This document shows positions 7,901 through 15,967 of a stretch of DNA of 35,048 bases, piece by piece. The stretch comes from an uncultured Collinsella sp. (GTDB lineage Bacteria > Actinomycetota > Coriobacteriia > Coriobacteriales > Coriobacteriaceae), in assembly GCA_900548365.1 (NCBI GenBank), contig URKM01000017.1, positions 1 through 35,048 on the forward strand, given 5' to 3'. The position numbers and the translations under genes were made by a program. The number at the start of each line of letters is the position of its first letter. Positions within the stretch are counted from its first letter, which is position 1. The notes below the pieces were generated by a model, which had not been told where the DNA came from, did no database searches, and was given only the letters and a program-made list of their open reading frames with translations.

Positions 7901-9933
7901 TGGTACTGGGTCGCGGTGCTCTCGGTGTAGTCGGACTCCTCCTCCAGCAGCATGGCGCGAACCATGGGCAGGCCGGTGTCGCCGTTGCCCGTATCGATGT
8001 TCGCCGCGCTGGCAGCCGTGGTGTAGAGATACGGCATGAGCTGGGACTTGAGCTTGAGGTACATACGGGAGATACCCGTGTAGGGATCGCCGTGCGTGTA
8101 CGGGGACTTCACGTAGTCGCCCCAGCCGTCCATGTCGAGCATGAGCGTGCTGAACGTCTTCCACTGGTAGTCGCGCGTCGCGATAACGGGGCCGCCCGCA
8201 TAGATGGCGTCCATATCGGAACCGATGTTGGGGTTGCCCGACAGGCTCTGGCCGATGTAGGTGGGGATGTGGAAGCGGATGTACTCCCAGTCGCCGCCGT
8301 ACTGGTCGCCGGTCCAGATGCCGCCGAAGCGCTGCGTGCCGGCCCAACCGCACAGGGTGACGATGTTGGGGCGCTTGCCCACGCCGGTGGTCACGATGTC
8401 ATAGGCCTGCTTGGTGCCGTCTAGGCTGAAGGAGTAGCCCGGACCGACCCAGGCGACGTCGGTCTTGAGAGCGGTGATGCCGCCGGTCTTGACCTCGGCG
8501 TCGAAGTCGCGCAGCAGCTGCCACTCGGCGCTGGGATCGGAGTTGATGGTGAGGTCGGACTGGGTCCACAGGCCGGTCTCGACGCCGTGGTCGTTGGCGT
8601 ACTTCGTGAAGTCGCGCAGGTTGTTCACGTTGGCCTCGACGGCTGCCAGGCGCTCCTTGGAGCTGTTGCCCTGCTCGTCGACGCCGCCGGTCATGCCCAG
8701 GCCGTTCTGGCCGTAGCCCGCGCCGTAGCCGTCGTTCGGCAGAATCCATCCGAAGGGCATGTCGTGGTCGGCGTAGCGATCGATGACCGCGCGCGCGGAG
8801 AACTCGTACGGCGTGTCCTTGGCCTTGAAGTTATCGGCGGAGACGGTGGGGCCGTAGCCGTTCAAGGTCTCTGCGGAAAGGGTCTCGGGAACCACGTAGC
8901 CGGCACCGCGTCCGTACTCGTACGTGGTGTGCTGCTCGCCGGTGAGGGCGTCCACGAGCGTCCAGGCCTTGCCGCCGGACTGCTGGTCCTTCGACCAGCC
9001 GTCGCGGTTGTAGGCGTTCAGGTTGCCCAGATAGAACGAGTACTCGGGCAGCAGGACCGGGTCGCCGGTGACGTCGTAGTACTCGCGCAGGATATCCTGG
9101 GCGACATCGGTCACCGCATCGTCCGCGGTCACGAAGTAATAGGCGTCGAACTCGGAATCGTTATGCGTGGCGAGCACGCCGTTCGCATCGGTCTTGCCGA
9201 AATCATACTTGCCTTCGGCGAACGTGTTGCGCAGCACGCCATAGCCGTCGGTCGACCAGTAGAACGGGTTGGGACTGGCCACGCCGCCGTCGACCCACGA
9301 GCCCTCGTTCACGATGTTGATGCTGTTGCCGGTGTGAATGAAGCGGCCGTTCTGGGTGCCGCCGCCGAAGTAGTTCTCGTCCTCGTTCTTCACGACGCGC
9401 TGCACCGTGGCATCCGCACCGATCTCCAGCGGAGCGCTCTCCTGCATGACGAGCTTGCCGCCCGCCTTGATGGACAGCTTGCCCGTCGCCTTCTCCAGCA
9501 CGACGGTCACGTTGCCGGCGGAAATCTCGAACGCGGAGCCCGCGTCCTTCACCGTAGCGCTCGGCTTCGCATACGCATCGGAGGTATCGGGCTGTGCCTG
9601 GATCCTCGCGACATGGTCCTCGCTACGCGCCGCCGCATAGGCGGAGAACTCGCCGGTGGGATCGACGTTGTAGCGGAAGATGCCGTCCTCGAGGAACGTG
9701 ATCTTGCCCTGCACGCCGTCGTTGAACGTCACATCGACGACGTTCTTGCTGTTCGCAGACACCTGAGCGGCCTCGACGCTCGACAGGGAGCCGGTGAATG
9801 CATCGCCGTACACCTGCGCGGGCGCAGCCAACGGAGAGGCGATGGCGAACGCCAGCGTTGCGGCGACCAGGGCCTTCCTGCCGAGGGACCTCCCCCCGTG
9901 CGCCTTGGCAAGGGTGAACGCCTTACGTCTCAT
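4906..9933 (-). CDS. Cell-wall-anchored multimodular GH31 glycosidase (alpha-N-acetylgalactosaminidase-like)
   Basis: A 1675-residue surface enzyme. Order: signal peptide (1-40); GH31 N-terminal beta domain (about 60-285); TIM barrel (about 290-640); C-terminal beta domains including DUF5110-like (to about 860); FN3 (972-1053); CBM32/F5-8C (1060-1195); dockerin-like Ca loop (1248-1259); cohesin-like domain (1278-1405); three FIVAR repeats (1411-1475, 1486-1545, 1553-1620); sortase motif LAQTG (1640-1644), hydrophobic stretch and KKNRRR tail. Asp492 (LKTDVAW) is the predicted nucleophile and Asp543 (WTGD) the acid/base. The module set and motif GWILPNDGYG recall GH31 alpha-GalNAcases of gut bacteria acting on mucin O-glycans; substrate is inferred. 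GAAGGGAAGG precedes the ATG. The promoter region carries the AACGGT element shared with the PTS locus. Confidence 0.88.
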   Translation of the reverse strand: MRRKAFTLAKAHGGRSLGRKALVAATLAFAIASPLAAPAQVYGDAFTGSLSSVEAAQVSANSKNVVDVTFNDGVQGKITFLEDGIFRYNVDPTGEFSAYAAARSEDHVARIQAQPDTSDAYAKPSATVKDAGSAFEISAGNVTVVLEKATGKLSIKAGGKLVMQESAPLEIGADATVQRVVKNEDENYFGGGTQNGRFIHTGNSINIVNEGSWVDGGVASPNPFYWSTDGYGVLRNTFAEGKYDFGKTDANGVLATHNDSEFDAYYFVTADDAVTDVAQDILREYYDVTGDPVLLPEYSFYLGNLNAYNRDGWSKDQQSGGKAWTLVDALTGEQHTTYEYGRGAGYVVPETLSAETLNGYGPTVSADNFKAKDTPYEFSARAVIDRYADHDMPFGWILPNDGYGAGYGQNGLGMTGGVDEQGNSSKERLAAVEANVNNLRDFTKYANDHGVETGLWTQSDLTINSDPSAEWQLLRDFDAEVKTGGITALKTDVAWVGPGYSFSLDGTKQAYDIVTTGVGKRPNIVTLCGWAGTQRFGGIWTGDQYGGDWEYIRFHIPTYIGQSLSGNPNIGSDMDAIYAGGPVIATRDYQWKTFSTLMLDMDGWGDYVKSPYTHGDPYTGISRMYLKLKSQLMPYLYTTAASAANIDTGNGDTGLPMVRAMLLEEESDYTESTATQYQYMFGDSFLVAPVYEDVNCDEDGNDVRNGIFLPGTENDIWIDYLTGDQYRGGQVLNNFDAPLWKLPVFVKANAIVPMYESNNNPQAQSESNPQGLDKTTRITEFFAVNGENTYTGYEDDGSTVENIQDKSDEGYGAQSSISYGDHVSTVYRSAVDGDTATFTIDASTGSYEGYDSNRSSTFVVNMSGEPEAVVAKNGAAELAIEKVASKEAFDAAEPADGKAVYFYDEAPNLNYNAYAEDEDVRNEAFSSQKITTTPKLYVKFAKTDVAKNAQTLKVTGFDNTGELPNESENADLEAPVITPVEDNITPTSIEIAWNAVDGATAYDLMVDGRTGVAFDKTAFTHTGLAYDSTHTYKVRARNAEGVSAWSEVVTVKTAQDPWRNVPVPVSAKLDGGPWGGYEETYAFDHKTASSAGCLLSGEYNGSANGTGRALNLDYGKAFTFERLEYWPSAFGYVNELKIEYSLDGHHWSDAGTFTLEGDRETMKLIEFDEPIVGRYFRLMGVKCTGYWTAAELCFYKPEGSKGFAVGSLSGSETCTGMDYGNLGQVLGMENRGGEEDMFAARVSNFHLDLNGNGAYDVYDLAHFMAGYDPSEKNAEVAGELKVTADRASVKAGDVVTVQLKASGVQNANALGALVHFDDSKFEFVPSSIKASDKIAGMSNRSLAKTQYNDGVQSVNLAFINEGDKDLYSGDDVVATFQLKAKVDTKVELDSSTWTLGALLDFTTGSFAASLDKAALTELVEAIKAENLKAEDYTVSTWTPFAQALADAERLLGTDDTTQETIDQCVTALQTAYDNLEKTSVAPSDKPTREQLGALIEAAKKLDTTGKTEQSVAALNDAIAIAEGVYGDEAATDQQIKEAYDGLKDAMDNLVDAAELEAAHKQLADLVAKAEKADTAGKTAASVNALKDALAAAKAVLANDNATVAELNNAYTALKAALDGLKDEGSVPPSDANKPGTNGSLAQTGDASLIMVAGSAAAGIATMTAGAVALKKNRRR

Positions 9934-10508
9934 AGAATCCTTCCCTTCTTCCTAGCGGGGACGGGACCGCCCGCATACCGATGCGAGCGGCTCTTCTGCC
10001 TTATCTGATGCGGAGACCGCGGCACAGCCCGCGATGCTCCCCGCGAAGGGACGCCTTGAGGACGACGCACGGCATCGTTGCAGCGCGGCACGTCACATCC
10101 GAACGACCGCTCTCCCAAACGGACCGCTCGAAAAACCGACAAGCCATCGTTGCCACGCACCACCTTCCCCTAGCGAACCGCCACTCATAGAAAGCTGCTC
10201 GCGGGTTCTCCGAGGCACCTTATTCAATTGGGCAGAAAGCCCCCCTGACTTAGATTCCAGCTTATGGGGAACCGTTGAACGGCAGTAAGCTCATACGAAT
10301 ATCGTCTGCGAACGGTAGGTATTTATGGATGAACGGTATTTAACTGGTATTATCTTAAGAAACCATAGCTTTTTTCACACTAGTGTGCTAAGCCCTGCGC
10401 TTCCTCATTCGGAGTCGTGGTATATCCCCGAAACGGGGCAGGACGATACCGCGAAACGCGACGGGGCGATAGCGCGGGGGTTCGCCGATGCAACGCCGAG
10501 CGCATTCC
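9934..10508. other. 575-base intergenic region upstream of GH31 gene
   Basis: Lies between the GH31 start and the stop of the upstream EamA gene, both on the minus strand. No convincing gene. The half near GH31 is GC-rich and featureless. Bases 10200-10400 are AT-richer and hold the AACGGT direct repeat (10311-10337), an 11-base palindrome CCGTTGAACGG (10272-10282) and a 12-base palindrome CACACTAGTGTG (10376-10387). I could not assign a clear -35/-10 pair for GH31, which would fit an activator-dependent promoter. Confidence 0.6.
10311..10337 (+). promoter_or_regulatory. AACGGT-N15-AACGGT element, copy A (GH31 promoter region)
   Basis: AACGGT at 10311-10316 and again at 10332-10337, exactly 21 bp apart. 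The same arrangement occurs at 24610-24636 and 27091-27117. Within the 15-base spacer, G at position 2, AT at positions 5-6, A at 9 and T at 14 agree in all three copies. It lies about 380 bases upstream of the GH31 start codon. Two helical turns between direct repeats suggests paired protein subunits on one DNA face. Confidence 0.75.
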
Positions 10509-11522
10509 CTACGCGGTGAGAAACACCATGGCGATGATGAGGGCGAAGCCCGCGATATCGGTACCGGCGAACACCGTTCCCAGCAGCAACGCGCTCGTCA
10601 CGGTCGCCGAGATGGGCTCCACCGTGCCCAGCAGGCTCGCGCGAACCGAGCCGATATCCTTCACGCCCTGCATATAGAGCGCGTACGCCAGGCAGGAACC
10701 CACGAAGATGAGGACCAGCAGGGCGATGAGGCCAACGCCGTCCAGTGCGGGCATGTTGTTCCACGGCTGAATGAACACCGAGCTCACGATACCCGAGATG
10801 AACATCGCGTTGCCGGTCACGATGGCCGACCCGTAGAGCGGCAGGATGCCCGTGGGGATGATGGACATGCACGCCGCCCCCAGCGCCGCCAGCAGGCCCA
10901 CGGCCAGGCCGACGGGCGGAATCGCCAGCTGGGTGGGATCACCGCCCGTGGCGATCAGGAACGTGCCGCCGAACGCCAGCACGAGACCGGCGAGCTCGCG
11001 CTTGCGCGGCAGGCGCCTGCCCACGACGCAGGTGTATCCCATGATGAGCACCAACTGCAGGCACTGCAGCACCGTCGCCGTGCCCGCGTTGGTGTAGCGC
11101 ACGGCCAGCAGGTAGAAGAGCTGGTTGAAGAAGACGCCGAACGCCGCGAGCGCCAAGAGGGTCGCCATGTGACGGGGCGTCGTGAACAGCCTGAACAAGC
11201 GCTCGCGGTCGAACAGGAGGACGACGATGAGGAACATCGCGCCCGCGCCGATCTGGCGGATGCAGGTGAGCCACATGGTATCGATGTTGTAGTTATCGAA
11301 CAGGAAGCTCGCGCAGGTGCCCGAGAAGCCCCAGAAGGTGCCTCCCAGCAGCGTGGCGATCACGCCGATCAGCGCCTGGCGCCCCGCGCGATCGTTTAAG
11401 CGGTCACGCCATCTGCGACGCTCCGCACGAGAATCCGCATCGGTGCCGTCGTCGACCTCGACGGCGGCCACGCGTCCATCCCCCGCCACGCCACCGCCAT
11501 CTGCAACGCGCTCGCTCTTCAT
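10509..11522 (-). CDS. EamA/DMT-family permease
   Basis: A 337-residue integral membrane protein with about ten hydrophobic segments in two EamA repeats (first beginning at IGVIATLLGGTFWGFSGTCASF, second at VGLAVGLLAALGAACMS). Members export amino acids, metabolites or drugs; the substrate cannot be read from sequence. It has an unusually long, charged, Arg/Asp-rich N-terminal tail before the first helix. Two ATG codons compete: 11537 has no clear ribosome site, while 11522 follows GGGGGA at good spacing and is preferred. The promoter appears to carry a LexA-box-like palindrome. Distinct from the second EamA gene at 24787-25845. Confidence 0.85.
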   Translation of the reverse strand: MKSERVADGGGVAGDGRVAAVEVDDGTDADSRAERRRWRDRLNDRAGRQALIGVIATLLGGTFWGFSGTCASFLFDNYNIDTMWLTCIRQIGAGAMFLIVVLLFDRERLFRLFTTPRHMATLLALAAFGVFFNQLFYLLAVRYTNAGTATVLQCLQLVLIMGYTCVVGRRLPRKRELAGLVLAFGGTFLIATGGDPTQLAIPPVGLAVGLLAALGAACMSIIPTGILPLYGSAIVTGNAMFISGIVSSVFIQPWNNMPALDGVGLIALLVLIFVGSCLAYALYMQGVKDIGSVRASLLGTVEPISATVTSALLLGTVFAGTDIAGFALIIAMVFLTA

Positions 11523-11642
11523 TCGTTCGTCCCCCATTCGCCGATTTGTTCCGCTCAACCTTATCGCAAGATGCACCCGCATGCGGAGCGCGTTTTCAAA
11601 CAGATCGCCAACGCAGCGCGCGGGTCCTTGCGTGGGACTCGT

Positions 11643-11671
11643 AGTATAGCAATTATTTCTATAAATACGAA
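11643..11671 (-). promoter_or_regulatory. Putative promoter of EamA gene
   Basis: On the minus strand TTCGTA (-35, 11666-11671) and TATACT (-10, 11643-11648, preceded by TG as an extended -10) are separated by 17 bases, placing the start of transcription about 115 bases before the ATG. The -35 overlaps a LexA-box-like palindrome. Confidence 0.5.
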
Positions 11672-11681
11672 CATATGTTCT
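11668..11681. promoter_or_regulatory. LexA/SOS-box-like palindrome
   Basis: CGAACATATGTTCT matches the Gram-positive/actinobacterial SOS box form CGAAC-N4-GTTCG at all but the last base. It overlaps the -35 of the predicted EamA promoter, where LexA would repress, and also lies 124 bases before the M16C peptidase start. A chance match in AT-rich intergenic DNA is possible. Confidence 0.45.
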
Positions 11682-11804
11682 TATTTTATTGATACCATGG
11701 GTCCTGAAGCCTTCCCGGCCCGCAGCCCGGGGTTTCAATGCATCAGCTTTCCTCGCTGGGGCATACTTGTTCCTATGCGATATCGGTCCCAAAGAAGGAG
11801 CGCC

Positions 11805-14780
11805 ATGACATCACCCACCCCAAGCATCATCGAACGCGCCGCCCGGCTGCTTCCTCCCAACGCTCGACTGCACGGCTTCTCGGTCATTGACCATGTCGCC
11901 GTCCCCGAGCTCGACGCAGACGCCTACGTCCTGCATCACGACGCCTCGGGCGCGCGCCTGCTCTACCTGCCCTGCGAGGATGAGAACAAGTCGTTCTCCA
12001 TCGCCTTCAAGACCCCGCCGGCAGATGACACGGGCGTGTTCCATATCCTGGAGCATTCCGTACTCTGCGGCTCCAAGCGCTACCCCGTGAAGGAGCCCTT
12101 CGTCGACCTCATCAAGAGCTCCATGCAGACGTTCCTCAACGCCATGACGTATCCGGACAAGACCGTCTACCCGGTCGCCTCCACCAACGAGCAAGACCTC
12201 ATCAACCTGGCAAGCGTCTACATGGACGCCGTCCTCAACCCCGCCATCTACTCCAAGCGTACCATCTTCGAACAGGAGGGCTGGCACTACGAGCTCGATG
12301 CAGACGAAGCGGGTATCGGCGGTGCAGGCGACCGCCTGCGCTACAACGGCGTGGTCTTCAACGAGATGAAGGGCGCCCTGTCCGACCCCATGGACGTGCT
12401 GGACAACGCGGTCAACCGCGCGTTGTTCCCCGACACGGCCTACGCGTTCGAATCCGGCGGCAACCCGCGCGCGATCCCGAGCCTCACCTACGAGGACTTC
12501 CTCGACAACCATGCGCGCCACTACAACCTGGCCAACAGCTACATCACCCTTTACGGCGACCTGGACATCGACCGATTCCTCGCGTTCCTGGACGACGAGT
12601 TCCTCTCGCGCGAATCGTATGCCTCGCGCGCCGCTGCCGGCGCGCCCAACCCGCTCGAGCCGCAAGCGCCCGTCATCTGCGAGCACGAGCGCGTCGAGAT
12701 GCGTACCACGCCCGAGAACGCCATGGTCGGCCTCGCATATGTGATCGGCACCTCGCACGACCGCAAGCGCCTCGTGGCCGCCGACATGATCTTCGATGCG
12801 ATCCTGGGCTCCAACGAGGCCCCGGTCAAGAAAGCCCTCATGGCGGCGGACCTCGGCGGCAACATCACGAGCTACACCGCCGGCGACCGCCTGCAGCCCT
12901 ACGAGCTCATCATGGTGCAGAACGCCAAGCCCGAGGTCGCACGCGAGATGCAGCACATCGTCGAGGATGAGTGCCGCCGCCTGGTGGAAGACGGCATCCC
13001 GCGAGACCGCCTCGAAGCCGTCCTTGCCAGCGAGGAGTACGACCTGCGCCAGCGCGACTTCGGCTACGCAGACGGCGTCGCCATCGCCTGCGACGCCCTC
13101 GGCACCTGGCTCTATAGCGACGACGACGTCACCCTCGGCCTGCAGTACGGCCCCATCTACGAAGAGCTTCGCGGCTTGCTGGATAGCAGCTACTATGAGG
13201 ACCTGCTGCGCGAGATCGTGCTGGAAAGCGAGCATCGCGCGCTGGTCGAGCTGGCGCCCGTCGATGGCGACACGGTCCAGGAGGATGCCGGCGAGGAGGC
13301 AGAGCTTGCCGACGCCCTCTCCCGGATGACCGTTGCCGACCGCGAGCGCATCTGCGAAGCCGTCGACGCCCTGCGCGCCGCACAGGAAGCCGAGGACGAC
13401 GAAGAGGCGAAGGCGACGCTACCGCGCCTGCACGCGTCCGATATCGGCGAGGCGCGCCCCGAGCCCGCGCTCGCACTCGATACCGAGGCGCCCCTTCCCT
13501 GTCTCAAGCACGACATCCCCACGCACCGGCTCGCGTATGCGATCGAGTACTTCGACATCTCGCATCTCTCGTTCGCCGAGCTCCCCTACGTCACCGTGCT
13601 CACGCGCCTCATGCAGCAACTTGCCACCAAGAACCGCACCGCCGCGGAGCTGGATAGCTATATCGACTCCAACCTGGGCTTCCTCTCGTTCCGCTGCGAG
13701 GTCATCAGCCAGCCCAACTGGAAGCTCGCCGCGCCCAAGCTCACCGTGTCGGCTGGCGCTCTGTCCGAGAAGATCGACATGCTCGCGAAGATCCCGCGCG
13801 AGGTCTGGAGCGAAACCGTCTTCGAGGACACCGACCGCATGCGCGACGTGCTCGTTCAGATGCGCATCGGCATGGAGCAAAGCTTCTTGAACGCCGGCCA
13901 TCAGGCTGCACTCGGCCGTGCCATGTCCTACGTGTCTCCTGCCGCCGTCGTAGCCCAGCAGCTCTCCGGCGTCGAGTTCTACCGCTTCCTGCGCGACCTG
14001 CTCGATCACTTCGACGAACGCAAGGACGAGCTGTGCGCCACGCTACGCGAGCTGCAGGAGCGCATCTTCACGAGCACCGGCATCGTTACGAGCTTCACCG
14101 GCAGCGACGAGGACTATCGCAGGTACTGGGAAGCCGCGGGCGACCTGGGGCTCGCTCCCCGCACCGCCCCCGCCAAGGAGCTCTACGTTCCCATGCCCGA
14201 GCCCAAGCGCGAGGCATTCATCATCCCCAGCGACGTATGCTACGTCGCTCGCGCAACCGATCCGCGCGTGCTGGACATCGAGACGGACGGATCGTGGAGC
14301 GCGCTGTCGCAGGCGCTCACCTATGAGTACCTCTGGAACGAGATCCGCGTGAAGGGCGGCGCCTACGGCTGCGGATTCCGCGCAGTCGTCGATCGCCAGC
14401 TCGCCTTCTACACCTACCGCGACCCCGCGATCGACCCGTCGCTCGCGCGCATCGCGCGGGCGGGCGCGTGGCTCGCGGGATATGAGCCCGACGATGATGC
14501 CTTCGATGGCCTCATCGTGAGCTGTGCCGCCGGCTTCGACGCGCCCCTCAAGCCCTATGCGCTCGCCAAGCGCCAGGACCTCAATCACCTGGCGAAGCGC
14601 CCCGCCACCTGGCGCCTGCAGCTCCGCAACGAGCTACTCGCCACCACGCTGGAGCGCCTGCGCAGCCTTGGTGAAACCGTCGCACGCGTCGCCCGGGAAG
14701 CGCCTTCGTGCGTCTTCGGCGGACGCGAGATCATCGAAGCGAGCGAAGCCGACTGGAACGTGGTCGACCTGCTCGCGTAG
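11805..14780 (+). CDS. M16C-family metallopeptidase (PreP/Cym1-like)
   Basis: A 991-residue insulinase-superfamily protease. The inverted zinc motif H-x-x-E-H is at residues 80-84 (HILEH): His80 and His84 bind zinc and Glu83 is the base. Glu158 in QEGWH, 74 residues later, is the likely third ligand. The second half carries the usual inactive M16 domains, including the C-terminal YEYLWNEIRVKGGAYGCGF substrate-clamping segment (about 843-863). Length fits PreP/M16C enzymes, which degrade short unstructured peptides in a closed chamber. No signal peptide is seen, so it is probably cytoplasmic. Start at 11805 is fixed by AAGAAGGAG four bases upstream, although the frame is open further upstream. 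Confidence 0.92.
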   Translation: MTSPTPSIIERAARLLPPNARLHGFSVIDHVAVPELDADAYVLHHDASGARLLYLPCEDENKSFSIAFKTPPADDTGVFHILEHSVLCGSKRYPVKEPFVDLIKSSMQTFLNAMTYPDKTVYPVASTNEQDLINLASVYMDAVLNPAIYSKRTIFEQEGWHYELDADEAGIGGAGDRLRYNGVVFNEMKGALSDPMDVLDNAVNRALFPDTAYAFESGGNPRAIPSLTYEDFLDNHARHYNLANSYITLYGDLDIDRFLAFLDDEFLSRESYASRAAAGAPNPLEPQAPVICEHERVEMRTTPENAMVGLAYVIGTSHDRKRLVAADMIFDAILGSNEAPVKKALMAADLGGNITSYTAGDRLQPYELIMVQNAKPEVAREMQHIVEDECRRLVEDGIPRDRLEAVLASEEYDLRQRDFGYADGVAIACDALGTWLYSDDDVTLGLQYGPIYEELRGLLDSSYYEDLLREIVLESEHRALVELAPVDGDTVQEDAGEEAELADALSRMTVADRERICEAVDALRAAQEAEDDEEAKATLPRLHASDIGEARPEPALALDTEAPLPCLKHDIPTHRLAYAIEYFDISHLSFAELPYVTVLTRLMQQLATKNRTAAELDSYIDSNLGFLSFRCEVISQPNWKLAAPKLTVSAGALSEKIDMLAKIPREVWSETVFEDTDRMRDVLVQMRIGMEQSFLNAGHQAALGRAMSYVSPAAVVAQQLSGVEFYRFLRDLLDHFDERKDELCATLRELQERIFTSTGIVTSFTGSDEDYRRYWEAAGDLGLAPRTAPAKELYVPMPEPKREAFIIPSDVCYVARATDPRVLDIETDGSWSALSQALTYEYLWNEIRVKGGAYGCGFRAVVDRQLAFYTYRDPAIDPSLARIARAGAWLAGYEPDDDAFDGLIVSCAAGFDAPLKPYALAKRQDLNHLAKRPATWRLQLRNELLATTLERLRSLGETVARVAREAPSCVFGGREIIEASEADWNVVDLLA

Positions 14781-14791
14781 GCAGACAGCAA

Positions 14792-14825
14792 ACGGCGCCC
14801 GACTCCACCTGGAGCCGGGCGCCGT
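14792..14825. terminator. Bidirectional terminator between M16C and metA
   Basis: A 15-bp stem with one G-T-type mismatch (14792-14806 with 14811-14825) and a 4-base loop, lying between two convergent genes. Short T-rich stretches follow on both strands (CTTC on plus, TTTGCTG on minus). Confidence 0.75.
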
Positions 14826-14894
14826 CTTCATCGCACGGAGCAAAGCGGCCGCGATGCGCTTGAAGCGAGGCGCAGCCGGCGGCATCAAGGGACC

Positions 14895-15815
14895 CTACTC
14901 GCCCACGCGCTCGATATCGTAGGGCGTGGTCTGGTACACGTAGTAGTTGAGCCAATTCGTATAGAGCAGCTGCCCCTGCGAGCGCCAGGTATTGCGAGGC
15001 TGCTGCGAGGGGTCGTCTTCAGGGAAGTAGTTCCGCGGAACCTGCGGATCGATACCGCGCGCCAGGTCGCGCTCGTACTCGAGCTTGAGCGTCTCGCGGT
15101 CGTACTCGGGATGGCCGAATACGAAGAAGCGGCGGCTGTCGGTCGATTTGACCAGATAGAGGCCGACCTCGTCGGACACGGCGATGATCTCGAGCTCAGG
15201 CTGCGCCTCCACGTCCCCGATGCGCACGTCGGTGTTGCGCGAATGGACCGCCCAGAAGCGATCGTCGAAGCCGCGGACGAGCGGGCTCGACGGCTTCAGG
15301 ATGCGATGCTCGAACACGCCGGACGCCTTCTGCGGCAGGTCGTATTTATCGATGCCGTAATGATGGTAGAGCCCCGCCTGAGCGCCCCAGCAGATATGCA
15401 GCGTGGAGTGCACGTGCGTGGTGGACCAATCCATGATACGGCACAGCTCGGGCCAGTAGTCGACCTCCTCGAACGGCATCTGCTCCACCGGCGCGCCCGT
15501 GATGATCAAGCCGTCGTAGTACTCGCTGGCAATCTCATCGAACGTGCGGTAGAACGTATCGAGATGGCTCGCCGACACATGCGCCGCCTCGTGGCTTGCG
15601 GTACGCAGCAACTCCACGTCCACCTGCAGCGGGGTGTTGGAAAGCTTGCGCATGATCTGCGTCTCGGTGGCGACCTTCGTGGGCATGAGATTCAGGATAA
15701 GGACGCGCAGCGGACGGATATCCTGATGCAGCGCGCGATACTCGGTCATGACGAAGATATTCTCGCTCTCGAGCGTTTCGGTTGCTGGAAGAGCATCGGG
15801 AATTCGAATGGGCAT
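14895..15815 (-). CDS. metA: Homoserine O-acetyltransferase (MetA-type)
   Basis: A 306-residue cytoplasmic enzyme that acylates the hydroxyl of L-homoserine, the first committed step of methionine synthesis. The catalytic set matches MetA numbering exactly: Cys142 (HICWGAQAG), His235 and Glu237 (FGHPEYD). Residue 111 is Glu (GAPVEQM). In characterised MetA proteins Glu111 gives acetyl-CoA use and Gly111 gives succinyl-CoA use, so homoserine O-acetyltransferase is the better name although many databases would write succinyltransferase. A GAGGTGG ribosome site supports the start. It lies 152 bases after recQ on the same strand; no SAM riboswitch or T-box was recognised in that gap. Confidence 0.95.
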   Translation of the reverse strand: MPIRIPDALPATETLESENIFVMTEYRALHQDIRPLRVLILNLMPTKVATETQIMRKLSNTPLQVDVELLRTASHEAAHVSASHLDTFYRTFDEIASEYYDGLIITGAPVEQMPFEEVDYWPELCRIMDWSTTHVHSTLHICWGAQAGLYHHYGIDKYDLPQKASGVFEHRILKPSSPLVRGFDDRFWAVHSRNTDVRIGDVEAQPELEIIAVSDEVGLYLVKSTDSRRFFVFGHPEYDRETLKLEYERDLARGIDPQVPRNYFPEDDPSQQPRNTWRSQGQLLYTNWLNYYVYQTTPYDIERVGE

Positions 15816-15967
15816 GGTCCACCTCGGCTTATCTGGCCCTCACGGTACACGTACAGCATACGATACCCGTTTTGCTCACCCCTGTCTCGAACATGGCGCA
15901 CGGCGAGCGTCCCTGAGAGTGCATCGGAGCAAAATGAAAGCCGCCCAATCAAGCTCCAGTCCAGCCC

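Noticed and set aside
4666..8424. 1252-codon plus-strand open frame
   Set aside because: Antisense shadow of the GH31 gene with no recognisable domain; the same holds for the plus frame at 8587-10008.
10325..10519. 64-codon small open frame upstream of GH31
   Set aside because: Overlaps the AACGGT element, has no ribosome site and shows no protein-like pattern.
15816..15967. Possible SAM riboswitch before metA
   Set aside because: I looked for the SAM-I, SAM-II and SAM-IV cores and did not find a convincing match; only weak pairing (GGAGC/GCTCC) is present.
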